Shown: one piece after another, positions 1-8,168 of the stretch
Layout: the number at the start of each line of letters is the position of its first letter
Numbering within the stretch: position 1 is the stretch's first letter
Source: Candidatus Aegiribacteria sp. MLS_C
GTDB lineage: Bacteria; Fermentibacterota; Fermentibacteria; Fermentibacterales; JCC-6
Direction of reading: 5' to 3'
DNA: 45,880 nucleotides
Assembly: GCA_002030045.1 (NCBI GenBank)
Contig: LQBI01000010.1
Coordinates: forward strand, 1-45,880
Notes under the pieces: generated by a model
What the model was told of the DNA's origin: nothing
The model's database searches: none
The model's input: only the letters and a program-made list of their open reading frames with translations
Translations under genes and position numbers: made by a program

Positions 1-782
1 GAGGGCCTAACAACCGTACCGGCAAGTGCGGGGAGGACATGCTGCTCAGCGTGCCTCCGGGCACGGTGGTCTACGATGCGGAAACCGGCGAGGAGCTTGG
101 CGACCTAACCCAGGACGGCCAGAGGCTGGTGGCCGCACAGGGCGGGCAGCCGGGGAGGGGCAACGCCTCCTTTGCCACTCCGAGGGTCCGAGCGCCCAGG
201 AAGGTCACGAAGGGTCAGCCGGGGCAGAACAGGAGGATACGGCTGGAGCTGAGCCTCATAGCCGATGCCGGGCTTGTGGGCGTGCCCAACGCCGGCAAAT
301 CGACGCTGCTTTCGACCGTCAGCGCCGCCAGGCCGAGAATAGCCGATTATCCATTCACCACACTGAACCCGGCGCTGGGCCTGGTAAGGATGGACCGGGG
401 CTTCAGCTTCGTACTGGCGGACCTTCCCGGCCTGCTCGAGGGGGCCAGCAGGGGAGTGGGCCTGGGACTGCAGTTCCTTCGCCACGTGGAGCGGACGCGG
501 ATACTGGTGTACGTTTTGGGGATGGGCCTGGAGATGACGCCGCTGCAGCAGTACAGGACGGTCAGGGAGGAAGTCCTGGCCTACGACCCCGGGCTGGAGG
601 AGCTGGAGGAGATACTGGTCCTCTCCAGGACGGACCTGGCCTCCGAGGAGGAAGTGTCCGAGGCTCTGGGCTCCCTTCCAACAGGCGCCCTGCCGGTGAG
701 CGCGGTTACCGGAAGGGGCATCGATGAGTTCCTGCGGGCGGTCTCCGGGGCGGTGGTCAGGCTGAGGAGCGCGGCGGAATGA
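1..782 (+). CDS. obg: GTPase Obg/CgtA, 5' end missing
   Basis: Ribosome-associated GTPase of the Obg family, involved in late 50S assembly and stress control. The reading frame is open from base 3, and the first visible codons (GPNNRTGKCGED) belong to the glycine-rich Obg fold, so the true start lies before the window; the ATG at 39 is internal. The G domain shows G1 GVPNAGKST (about 279-305), the switch region PFTTLNP, G3 DLPG and a G5-like SA motif. The usual G4 NKxD appears as SRTD, which is odd. The protein ends just after the G domain, with no C-terminal TGS/OCT extension. Its stop overlaps the dprA start as ATGA, so the two are translationally coupled. Confidence 0.95.
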   Translation, partial: GPNNRTGKCGEDMLLSVPPGTVVYDAETGEELGDLTQDGQRLVAAQGGQPGRGNASFATPRVRAPRKVTKGQPGQNRRIRLELSLIADAGLVGVPNAGKSTLLSTVSAARPRIADYPFTTLNPALGLVRMDRGFSFVLADLPGLLEGASRGVGLGLQFLRHVERTRILVYVLGMGLEMTPLQQYRTVREEVLAYDPGLEELEEILVLSRTDLASEEEVSEALGSLPTGALPVSAVTGRGIDEFLRAVSGAVVRLRSAAE

Positions 783-1825
783 CCAGGGAAGCCGTTCTCC
801 TCGCATCCTGGGAGGGGGTCCGCAGGGAGGAGCTGCGGAAGCTCCTGCGGAACTACCGGCCGGAGGAGGCGCTGGCGATCCTTGAGAGGGAGGTCCCCGG
901 GGGCAGACCAGACCCGGAGGAGGTCGACGCTTCCGTCGAGAAGGCCTCGAAGCTGGGAATGGGGGCCGTGGTATACGGCGGCGATGAATATCCTGAGATA
1001 CTGTCGGAGATACCGGACCCTCCCGCGGTGCTGTTCCACCTGGGGGACCTGGAGGGTTTCCTGGGCATGCCCGCCATAGCCGTGATCGGTTCCAGGAGGT
1101 GCACGGCCTACGGCAGGAAGGTGGCCAGGACCCTTTCGGCGGACTTCGCGGACGCCGGGGTCGCGGTGGTCAGCGGTCTTGCCAGAGGAATAGACGGGGA
1201 GGCCCACAGGGGCGCAATGGACGCCGGGGGCGTTACCATGGCGGTGCTGGGGAGCGGACTGGACGTTATCTACCCTCCGGAGCACGACAGGCTGGCCCAG
1301 CGCATCCTGGAGAGGGGCGTCCTCCTCAGCGAGTACCCTCCCGGGACCACTCCGGCGAAGTACCGGTTCCCGGAGCGGAACAGGCTCATAAGCGGCTTCT
1401 CGCTGGGAGTGGTTGTGGTCGAGGCGGGCAGGAGGAGCGGGACCATGATAACGGTGAACACTGCCCTGGACCAGGGCAGGGAGGTCTTTGCCGTACCCGG
1501 AGAGGTCACCCGGGCGTTTTCCATGGGGACCAACATGCTGCTGCGGGACGGAGCGGGAGTGGTGATAACCGCCTCCGACGTTCTGGAACCCCTGGGCATC
1601 CTGCCAGTCGACGGTACCGCGCCGGAGGGCCGAATGCCGGAGAGCGAGACCGGCAGGGTTATAGTGGGACTTCTCTCCGAGGAGACGCTGCATTTCGACA
1701 GCATACTGCGCATGTCGGGAATGGGCAGGGCCCTGCTGCAGACCGAACTCCTGGAACTTGAGATGACCGGCATCGTGGTCCAGCACCCGGGGAAGCTCTA
1801 CTCCCTCAGGCGTCCGATCTCCTGA
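779..1825 (+). CDS. dprA: DNA-processing protein DprA (Smf)
   Basis: Loads RecA onto incoming single-stranded DNA during natural transformation. The protein is 348 residues. A helical N-terminal part is followed by the Rossmann-like DprA core (from about residue 100), with AVIGSRRCTAYG, GLARGID, SEYPPGT, FPERNRLISG and GRRSGTMITVNTALDQGREV in the expected order. A C-terminal winged-helix-like segment (about 290-345) completes the usual three-part layout. The start overlaps the obg stop. The 3' end overlaps the convergent shikimate kinase gene by 20 bp. Competence is suggested only by this gene and pilT; no ComEA/ComEC is present here. Confidence 0.96.
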   Translation: MTREAVLLASWEGVRREELRKLLRNYRPEEALAILEREVPGGRPDPEEVDASVEKASKLGMGAVVYGGDEYPEILSEIPDPPAVLFHLGDLEGFLGMPAIAVIGSRRCTAYGRKVARTLSADFADAGVAVVSGLARGIDGEAHRGAMDAGGVTMAVLGSGLDVIYPPEHDRLAQRILERGVLLSEYPPGTTPAKYRFPERNRLISGFSLGVVVVEAGRRSGTMITVNTALDQGREVFAVPGEVTRAFSMGTNMLLRDGAGVVITASDVLEPLGILPVDGTAPEGRMPESETGRVIVGLLSEETLHFDSILRMSGMGRALLQTELLELEMTGIVVQHPGKLYSLRRPIS

Positions 1826-2333
1826 GCTTCTCGAGCAGCCTGCCGGCGGTCTCCTCAGGCGCGAGCCCTGTGGTGTCGATCGGGGCCGGAAGCGAAGCGT
1901 AGTGTCCCCTCCTGGACGCCAGGAGGGTCTTCAGCGAAGTGACATCCTTCACCAGGGGTCTGCTGCCCTCCTGAAGGCGCGCCCTGGACATGAGTTCGTC
2001 ATCCCCGGCGGTGAGCATCAGGAGCACTCCGGAGGCCATCGCCGCCTCCAGGTTGCCGGGTCTCAGGAGGCAGCCTCCCCCGAGGGCTGCCACGAAGCCT
2101 CCGTTTCGGGCTGCCACCTCCATCAGCGCCTGCGTCTCCAGGTCCCTGAAGGCCTCCTCCCCAAGTCGGACGAATATGTCCGGAACGGACATGCCCGCTG
2201 CGGATTCGATCACCCGGTCGAGATCCACGAAGGGGACTCCCAGCTGGAGGGCCAGTATCACTCCCGCCGCGGTCTTCCCGGAGAAGGGAGGACCTCCTAT
2301 GAAAACACGGGCTTCTGTGCTTTGTGTATCCAT
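1806..2333 (-). CDS. aroK: shikimate kinase
   Basis: Phosphorylates shikimate at the 3-hydroxyl with ATP, the fifth step of the chorismate pathway. About 175 residues, normal for the family. A P-loop GGPPFSGKT near the N-terminus is followed by VDLDRVIE, GEEAFRDLE, ALGGGCLL and SRPLV, matching the nucleotide-binding, shikimate-binding and lid motifs. I place the start at the ATG at 2331-2333 because upstream in-frame residues do not look like this family; no clear Shine-Dalgarno sequence precedes it, so the start is uncertain. It is the only reverse gene in the first 17 kb. It overlaps dprA tail to tail and is divergent from the HU-CBM48 gene. Confidence 0.9.
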   Translation of the reverse strand: MDTQSTEARVFIGGPPFSGKTAAGVILALQLGVPFVDLDRVIESAAGMSVPDIFVRLGEEAFRDLETQALMEVAARNGGFVAALGGGCLLRPGNLEAAMASGVLLMLTAGDDELMSRARLQEGSRPLVKDVTSLKTLLASRRGHYASLPAPIDTTGLAPEETAGRLLEKLRRSDA

Positions 2334-2530
2334 TGAACAATGATAATCCGCAGAATCACCCGAAGACAGGGCGGACAGGTTGACGGTCAGGAGCCCGTGA
2401 TGTATTGACTTCATCGTCGGTCGTTCCAACGGCCGATGCCATGGAGAGATAATATTGCTCCCCATGCTTTCGCCCTTCATTCCGCGCCGCCCCCGGGGAA
2501 GGCGGCCCCGAGACCTTGATTGGAGCATTC

Positions 2531-3061
2531 ATGACCAGGGACGAGCTGGCCGGAGAAGTGGCCGAGAGGACGGGCGTGAGCAGGAAGGTGGCGAGGACGG
2601 TCCTCTCCTCCGTCATAGAAGTGATAACCGAGCGGCTCTGCAGCGGAGAGAACGTCTACTTCAGGGGTTTCGGGTGCTTCGAGACCAGGGAGGGGAAGAA
2701 GAGGAGGGCACGGGATCCCCAGGGGGAGGGACTGATAGAGATACCGCCCAGGATGCGCCCGGTGTTCCGCCCCTACAAGGACCTGAAGGACGTGGTGCAG
2801 GAGAGCCTGGGCAAGCGTGTCACGGTGGACTTCCTGTGCCTCTCGGCCAAGAACGCCAGGAAGGTCTCGGTGGTGGGCAGGTTCAACGGCTGGAACGAGA
2901 ACAGCAACCCCATGCAGCGTCTTCCCGACGGCAGCTGGGTCGGTGAGCTGGAGGCGGTCTCCGGCCAGACCCTGAGGTACCAGTACTGGATAGACGGCAG
3001 GCTGGAGAACGACCCCGCATTCCCATCGGACAAAAAGGGCGTCACAGTGAGGCAGATCTGA
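2531..3061 (+). CDS. HU/IHF-type DNA-binding domain fused to a CBM48/AMPK-type glycogen-binding domain
   Basis: A two-domain protein of 176 residues. Residues 1 to about 90 are a complete HU/IHF fold: MTRDELAGEVAERTGVS, then FRGFGCFE, a basic arm RRARDPQGE, the IEIPPRM strand and PVFRPYKDLKDVV. Residues about 105-175 match the isoamylase N-terminal/AMPK-beta early-set fold, with VGRFNGWNE, a DGSWVGEL strand, a YQYWIDG strand and an ENDP turn. ATG 2531 is preferred over the TTG at 2516 because GGAG (2522-2525) sits five bases upstream and HU proteins begin here. A 6-bp GC hairpin (2486-2506) lies in the leader. The stop overlaps the ftsK start by one base. Whether the second domain binds glucan is unknown; the fusion is the notable point. 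Confidence 0.85.
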   Translation: MTRDELAGEVAERTGVSRKVARTVLSSVIEVITERLCSGENVYFRGFGCFETREGKKRRARDPQGEGLIEIPPRMRPVFRPYKDLKDVVQESLGKRVTVDFLCLSAKNARKVSVVGRFNGWNENSNPMQRLPDGSWVGELEAVSGQTLRYQYWIDGRLENDPAFPSDKKGVTVRQI

Positions 3062-5343
3062 TGGCCGCCAGGAGGCGCACCGCATCCAGGAGGACACGGG
3101 GCAGGGGCCCGGGAAGAACGAGGAACATCCTGCTGGTAATCGTTCTCTTCCTGGGAGTGGCGGTAGCTGTGGTCCTCGCGGTTCCGGCGCCGGGTTTCGC
3201 CGGAAGTGTGAGGCATTTCCTCTTCGAAAGGCTGGGATGGCTTTCCGTCCTGGTCCCGCTCTTCCTCCTCCATACCGGCGCATGGCTCCTGGACCTCAAG
3301 TTCAGGAGGTCGGGCTTCAGGGTGCTCTCCGGCATCGCCATCACCGGCTACTTCTTCGCCGCCGTGCTGGACTTCGTGGTCAGCAGGCGGGTGTACGGGT
3401 TCCACAACGAGCCCGGAGGCACCGTGGCGGGAGGCATAGGGGACCTCCTGGTCCCGGTGGTGGGAGCGCCCATCACCTTCCTGATACTCTTCACCGCCTT
3501 CACCGCGTCGCTGGTGGCCTTCACCGGCTGGGACATAGCCGACGACTTCCGATCGCTGGCGGACGGGCTGCAGGGACTCCTGGAGCGTGACCGGAGCAGG
3601 GCCGGGGAGAAGCCTTCAGGGAAGAAGAGAACTTCCGAGCCGGAGAAGAGACCGGCGGTCCAGGGGGAGAAGGCTGCCGCGCCGGATGAGGGAACGGCCC
3701 GTCAGGGTTCGAATAACGCCTGGTCCAGGAACACCGACCGGGGAGGTGCGGAGGTTTTGGGTTTCGATAGCGGTGGGACCGGCAATGGGAAGGCCGCCGC
3801 GAACGGAGGGACCGTAACTCCGGCGCCGGAGACCGGCAGGAGGAGACTGAGCCCGGGAGAGGAACCCTTCGGGCGGCGTCCTCCGTTCCACGAGGGTTCC
3901 GAGGACGCCGACGGCTACAGCAAGCCTCCCTTATCGTGCCTGGACATGCCCGACGAGAAGGCCAGGGTGAGGATGACGCGGGAGAAGCTGGACGACCTGG
4001 CTGACATGCTGGTGGAGAAGCTGGCGGATTTCGGGATTGAATGCACGGTCTCCAATACCTGTCCCGGGCCGGTCATCACCAGGTTCGAGGTGGAGCCCGG
4101 TCCCGGCATAAAGGTCAACAGGTTCGTGGCCCTCTCCGATGACCTGGCGCTGGCACTGAAGGCGAAGCGCATTAGAATACTCGCTCCTGTCCCGGGGAAG
4201 GGAGCCGTGGGTATCGAGGTGCCCAACCCCACTCCCGAGACCGTCTATCTCCGGGAGGTGATAGACATGGTGGACGACCAGGAGCTGCCCATAGCCCTGG
4301 GGAAGAAGATAGAGGGGGAACCCTTCGTGGCTGACATCACCGCCATGCCCCACCTGCTGATAGCAGGAGCCACAGGTTCTGGCAAGAGCGTCTGCATACA
4401 CTCCATCATAGCCTCCATGCTCCTCACCAAGTCGCCCTCCGAGGTCCGCCTGGCGATGATCGACCCCAAGATGCTGGAGCTGTCCATCTACGAGGGGATA
4501 CCCCACCTCTGGGCTCCCGTGGTCATCGAGACGGAGAAGTCCACCCTGCTGCTGGATGCCCTTGTCCGGGAGATGGAGAACCGCTACAAGAGGCTCTCCA
4601 GGATGGGGGTAAGGTCCATACAGGAGTTCAACTCCAAGCTGACCCCGGAATCGGAGGACGAGCGCATACCCTTCATAGTGTTCTTCATAGACGAGCTGGC
4701 GGACCTCATGGTGACGGTCTCCAGGGACATTGAGCCGGCCATCGCCAGGCTGGCCCACATGGCCAGAGCGGTGGGCATACACATGGTGCTTGCCACTCAG
4801 CGCCCCTCGGTGGACGTCATCACCGGTGTCATAAAGGCGAACTTCCCCTCCCGCATCGCTTTCAACGTGCAGTCCAAGACCGACTCCAGGACCATCCTGG
4901 ACATGAACGGCGCCGAGAAGCTTCTGGGCAAGGGGGACATGCTCTTCCTTCCCGCCACATCCCCTGAGCCCATAAGGATACACGGAAGCTTCATCTCCAC
5001 CGAGGAGACCAGAACCATAGTGGAATACCTGAGGGACCAGCCATCCATGCCCTACGAGTACGATTTTCCTCAGGAGACCTCCATCGGTGCCGGCGGATCC
5101 TCCGGGGCGGAGATAAGCGACCCGCTGTTCCAGAAGGCCCGGGAGGTTGTTGTGCTTTCGCAGCAGGGTTCGGTCTCGATAATCCAGAGGAAGCTGAGGG
5201 TAGGCTACTCCAGGGCTGCCAGCCTCATCGACATGCTGGAACAGGCCGGGGTGGTCGGACCCTTCCAGGGAAGCAAGGCCAGGGAAGTGCTCATGAGCCC
5301 TGAGGAACTTGAGGGTGAGGATGATACCGATGAAGAGGAATAG
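3061..5343 (+). CDS. ftsK: DNA translocase FtsK/SpoIIIE
   Basis: Septal DNA pump that clears chromosome termini at division. The protein is 760 residues. Four N-terminal membrane segments (about 20-40, 58-76, 86-107 and 133-157) are followed by a charged, Gly/Pro-rich linker (about 180-290). The motor follows, with Walker A GATGSGKS near residue 437 and Walker B IVFFIDELADLM near 540, then ATQRPSVDVITG. The C-terminal winged-helix gamma domain (about 686-750) contains SIIQRKLRVGYSRAASLIDMLE, so DNA-sequence reading (KOPS-type) is expected. It directly follows the HU-CBM48 gene, and its last 14 bases overlap the next lipoprotein gene. Confidence 0.97.
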   Translation: MAARRRTASRRTRGRGPGRTRNILLVIVLFLGVAVAVVLAVPAPGFAGSVRHFLFERLGWLSVLVPLFLLHTGAWLLDLKFRRSGFRVLSGIAITGYFFAAVLDFVVSRRVYGFHNEPGGTVAGGIGDLLVPVVGAPITFLILFTAFTASLVAFTGWDIADDFRSLADGLQGLLERDRSRAGEKPSGKKRTSEPEKRPAVQGEKAAAPDEGTARQGSNNAWSRNTDRGGAEVLGFDSGGTGNGKAAANGGTVTPAPETGRRRLSPGEEPFGRRPPFHEGSEDADGYSKPPLSCLDMPDEKARVRMTREKLDDLADMLVEKLADFGIECTVSNTCPGPVITRFEVEPGPGIKVNRFVALSDDLALALKAKRIRILAPVPGKGAVGIEVPNPTPETVYLREVIDMVDDQELPIALGKKIEGEPFVADITAMPHLLIAGATGSGKSVCIHSIIASMLLTKSPSEVRLAMIDPKMLELSIYEGIPHLWAPVVIETEKSTLLLDALVREMENRYKRLSRMGVRSIQEFNSKLTPESEDERIPFIVFFIDELADLMVTVSRDIEPAIARLAHMARAVGIHMVLATQRPSVDVITGVIKANFPSRIAFNVQSKTDSRTILDMNGAEKLLGKGDMLFLPATSPEPIRIHGSFISTEETRTIVEYLRDQPSMPYEYDFPQETSIGAGGSSGAEISDPLFQKAREVVVLSQQGSVSIIQRKLRVGYSRAASLIDMLEQAGVVGPFQGSKAREVLMSPEELEGEDDTDEEE

Positions 5344-5980
5344 TACCGTTGCGCTGCTTTCGCTACTTGCCGTTCTTGCTGCCTGCGGCGGTGGAGGCGA
5401 GGAATTCGACCGTTCCGGGTTCATGACGGGCGAGACCGAAGAGGCCCTGTTCACCAGAGGCTGCCAGCAGTACCTGAGAGGAAGCCTCACCAGCTCCAGG
5501 GAGACCTTCAACTCCCTCATATACAGGTTCCCTGACTCGCCGCTCCGGAGCGACGCCCAGCTGGCGGTAAGGAGGATAGAGTCCGACCTGACAGGCGAGG
5601 TACCCGTCATTTCCGACACGGGTCGAGTACCCAGGAGGGTCTTCCCCTCGGTCGCCCTGGTGGGGACGCCCTCCGTTATCCATACGGTGGGACAGCTGGA
5701 GGGGCTTGTGGCTGCCACGGGAACTCCTCCGCTGACCATACAGGATCCGGGCGCCCCCGACGTTACGCTGGTCCTCTATCCGGAAGGCTATCTCGAAGAG
5801 GCGAACCAGGTGTCGGACTCGCTTTCCGGCTGGCTCTCCTCCCATACCTCGGTACCGGTCCAGCCAGGCGGCGACATCATATCGACCGTTGCCCCCCAGC
5901 ACTCGGGAGTGGTGGTGGTGATAGGCAAGGACGCCACCGTCGATCCCTTCCTCCTGAGAGAGAGCCCCGTGGAACCCTGA
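5330..5980 (+). CDS. TPR-like lipoprotein of unknown role
   Basis: A secreted lipoprotein of 216 residues. The N-terminus is a lipoprotein signal with lipobox LAAC, followed by a glycine run. Residues about 35-85 form a helical repeat of the YbgF/BamD style (ALFTRGCQQYLRGSL, RFPDSPLRSDAQ). The C-terminal half, containing DVTLVLYPEGY and SGVVVVIGKDA, is alpha/beta in character and may resemble a LytR_C-type domain; that is a guess. I chose ATG 5330 because GGGTGAGG (5313-5320) lies nine bases upstream and the signal peptide is then of normal length; ATG 5321 is also possible. It is followed by the LolA-like gene, in line with an envelope role. Confidence 0.8.
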   Translation: MKRNSTVALLSLLAVLAACGGGGEEFDRSGFMTGETEEALFTRGCQQYLRGSLTSSRETFNSLIYRFPDSPLRSDAQLAVRRIESDLTGEVPVISDTGRVPRRVFPSVALVGTPSVIHTVGQLEGLVAATGTPPLTIQDPGAPDVTLVLYPEGYLEEANQVSDSLSGWLSSHTSVPVQPGGDIISTVAPQHSGVVVVIGKDATVDPFLLRESPVEP

Positions 5981-6077
5981 TGCCCCTCGGGGTTAGATAC
6001 AACCGGGAAATGTCTGTAAAGGCGTCAGGCCCTGAGTGCCTTCCGCCGGCCTCAGGCTTGGAGATGGAAGGAGACCA

Positions 6078-6668
6078 ATGATCCCAGTGCTGCTGCTGAC
6101 AGCCGCCGTATGCTCCTCGCCGCTGGACCCGCTCCTGGCGAAGCTGGAGGCGGCGGTTTACATGACGGGCAGTTTTCGGCAGGTTGACTTCTGGGCGCTT
6201 ACGCTGGAGGATGAGGTCTCCGTCGGCACAATGCACCTGGCCAGGCCGGACCTTTTCAGGCTCTCCTACGACGACCCCGCCGGAGCCGAGACCGGTTTCG
6301 ACGGTTCCGTCCTCTACACGGTCGAGCCGGAGGTTGAACAGGTGGTCATCTACGGAGACCGTGAACCCGGGAGCTTCCTGCACCTGCTTGAAGAGGCCGG
6401 TGATTCCACCGCGTGCCGCATTCTCGACACAGGGCCCGACAGCACCAGAGTGGAACTGGAGGGGGACTTCGGCCAGGGGATAATCCTCATGGAGGTGGGT
6501 TTCACCGTCTCCGACAGCCTCCCCTACCTGTTCTCCACCACTGACCTCAACGGTAACAGCACCACCTACATGCTCCACGGCATTACCGCTTCCGGTTCGG
6601 TTCCCCAGGGGGTTTTCGGTCTGGTGGTCCCGGAGGGCTACGAGACCGTGGAACCCGAGGGGACCTGA
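6078..6668 (+). CDS. LolA-like outer-membrane lipoprotein carrier
   Basis: Likely a periplasmic protein of 196 residues with a short signal peptide (MIPVLLLTAAVCSS). The following sequence fits the LolA/LolB beta-barrel pattern: GSFRQVDFWALTLEDEVSVG, then MHLARPDLFRLSYDDP, then YTVEPEVEQVVIYGD. In LolA this fold shuttles lipoproteins to the outer membrane. AAGGAG (6068-6073) precedes the ATG. The assignment rests on pattern only, and no second Lol component lies in the window. rimO begins one base after its stop, so the two are probably co-translated. The 97-bp gap to the upstream lipoprotein gene holds only a weak 6-bp inverted repeat. Confidence 0.75.
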   Translation: MIPVLLLTAAVCSSPLDPLLAKLEAAVYMTGSFRQVDFWALTLEDEVSVGTMHLARPDLFRLSYDDPAGAETGFDGSVLYTVEPEVEQVVIYGDREPGSFLHLLEEAGDSTACRILDTGPDSTRVELEGDFGQGIILMEVGFTVSDSLPYLFSTTDLNGNSTTYMLHGITASGSVPQGVFGLVVPEGYETVEPEGT

Positions 6669-6669
6669 C

Positions 6670-7923
6670 TTGCCCGGAGCCTTCGTCCTGACCCTCGGCT
6701 GCCCGAAGAACGAGGCGGACTCGGATTCCTTCCAGGCGTGCCTGCGTGCCGCCGGATGGGAACTGATCGACGATCCTGAGGACGCCGACCTCCTCCTGCT
6801 GAACACCTGCGCGTTCATACAGCCGGCTGTGGAGGAGTCGATGGAGGCCATCGGCGAGGCCCTGGACTGGAAATCCAGGAAGCGGTCCAGAAAGCTGGTA
6901 CTTGCCGGCTGCCTTCCCGGAAGGTTCCATGACGACGGCTCCGGCGGACTGTCGGACTTCGACCTCATCATCGGACCCGCCGATACCGGCGGCCTCCTTG
7001 ACTGGCTGGGACTTCCCCCTGAGAGTGTTCCCGGGGTCTACGGCCGCCGACACCTCAGGTACCTGAAGGTATCCGAGGGCTGCTCCAACCGGTGCGCCTA
7101 CTGCACCATACCTCTGATACGGGGCCCGAGGAGGGACAGGAGTACGGGAGAGATACTGCGCGATGCCGCCATGATGGTGCACCAGGGAGCAGGGGAGATC
7201 GGGCTGGTGGGCCAGGATACCGGCGCCTGGTCGGAAGATGGAGGAATCCACCGTCTTGTCGGCACGCTGGCGGAGGAGTACCCGGATGTATGGTTCAGGC
7301 TCTACTACCTCCACCCGGCCCACATCGTCCCGGGTCTTGCCGGGCTCATGACGGAACACGGGAACGTCATGCCCTACCTGGACGTCCCCGTACAGCACTG
7401 CTCCGACAGGATACTGAAAAGGATGGGCAGGGGTTACGGCCGCGCACTGCTGGAGGAACTCTTCACGGGCTTCGACGACTCCGTTGCGGACCTGGCGGTA
7501 AGGACCACGGTCATAGTGGGCTATCCCGGCGAGACGGAGAATGAGTTCCTCGAGCTGATGGGCTTCCTTTCCCGCCACCGGTGCATCAGGACCGTGGCCG
7601 CCTTCCCCTTCTGGCCGGAGGAGGGTACTACGGAATACTTCAGGATCCGTCCCGGGGAGCTTCCTTCCCCGGAGACGGTCCAGTCCAGGCTTTCGCAGGT
7701 AGGCGATGCGGCTGACGCGCACTACCGTGACTGGGGCGAACGGCTGGAGGACAGGGTCCTGCAGGTGATGGTGGATTCGCCGGGCACCGGCCACACGGTC
7801 TTCGATGCTCCGCTGGTTGACGGCACCTGCTTCCTCGAGTCCGACGAACCTGAGGGGACGGTCCTGGAATGCAGGATAACCGACTATGAGGGTCCGGATC
7901 TGACCGCCGAGGTGATTGCGTGA
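6670..7923 (+). CDS. rimO: ribosomal protein S12 methylthiotransferase RimO
   Basis: Radical-SAM methylthiotransferase that modifies an aspartate of ribosomal protein S12. The protein is 417 residues. The N-terminal domain carries three cluster cysteines in LGCPKNEADS (Cys11), LLNTCAF and VLAGCLPG. The radical-SAM motif is EGCSNRCAYCTIPLIRG (about 139-155). The LGCPKN start and IPLIRG end favour RimO over MiaB. A C-terminal TRAM-like segment covers about the last 65 residues. The start is TTG with GAGGGGA upstream. The last 30 codons lie inside a tandem duplication whose second copy sits just downstream without this stop codon. Confidence 0.93.
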   Translation: MPGAFVLTLGCPKNEADSDSFQACLRAAGWELIDDPEDADLLLLNTCAFIQPAVEESMEAIGEALDWKSRKRSRKLVLAGCLPGRFHDDGSGGLSDFDLIIGPADTGGLLDWLGLPPESVPGVYGRRHLRYLKVSEGCSNRCAYCTIPLIRGPRRDRSTGEILRDAAMMVHQGAGEIGLVGQDTGAWSEDGGIHRLVGTLAEEYPDVWFRLYYLHPAHIVPGLAGLMTEHGNVMPYLDVPVQHCSDRILKRMGRGYGRALLEELFTGFDDSVADLAVRTTVIVGYPGETENEFLELMGFLSRHRCIRTVAAFPFWPEEGTTEYFRIRPGELPSPETVQSRLSQVGDAADAHYRDWGERLEDRVLQVMVDSPGTGHTVFDAPLVDGTCFLESDEPEGTVLECRITDYEGPDLTAEVIA

Positions 7924-8069
7924 TGGGATTTGCGGCCCGGCCGCTCCGCTGCTGCCCGAGTACGACATACCGGAGAGGACGGTCCTGGAATGCAGGGTAA
8001 CCGACCATGAGGGTCCGGATCTGACCGCCGGGGTGCCTGCAAGATGGGATTTGCGGCCCGGCCGCTCCG
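7831..8069 (+). repeat. 118-bp imperfect tandem duplication at the rimO 3' end
   Basis: Copy A spans 7831-7948 and copy B 7952-8069, a period of 121 bp. From 7857 and 7978 onward the copies differ at only about 7 of 92 bases; the first 26 bases are more diverged. Copy A contains the last codons and stop of rimO. Copy B carries the same peptide pattern (TVLECRVTDHEGPDLTAG) in another frame, with the stop lost. Each copy ends in the palindrome GCGGCCCGGCCGC. Copy B ends 99 bases before the next gene. The 7924-8168 spacer holds nothing else I recognise. Confidence 0.9.
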
Positions 8070-8168
8070 TTCTTATCTTTGTGTCTGCGATGGCGCCTTC
8101 CTGGACGAGGACGCCGCATTACCAGGGACCCGGGGGGCAGAACCGTATTCGAACGAGAAGGACTTGAT

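Noticed and set aside
2405-2455. TTGACT and TAATAT as a promoter for the HU-CBM48 gene
   Set aside because: The two boxes are about 39 bases apart, far beyond the usual 16-18. The -10-like box alone is not enough.
3931-5739. A 602-codon reverse frame over ftsK
   Set aside because: It lies wholly opposite ftsK and the next lipoprotein gene, which have clear motifs; it is a shadow caused by GC-rich codon structure.
6583-7968. A 461-codon reverse frame opposite rimO that includes the duplicated segment
   Set aside because: rimO has all its catalytic cysteines on the forward strand. The reverse frame shows repeated peptide text only because the DNA is duplicated.
7924-8167. A possible frameshifted continuation of rimO in copy B
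   Set aside because: The rimO stop at 7921-7923 follows a natural C-terminus; copy B repeats the same residues rather than extending the domain.
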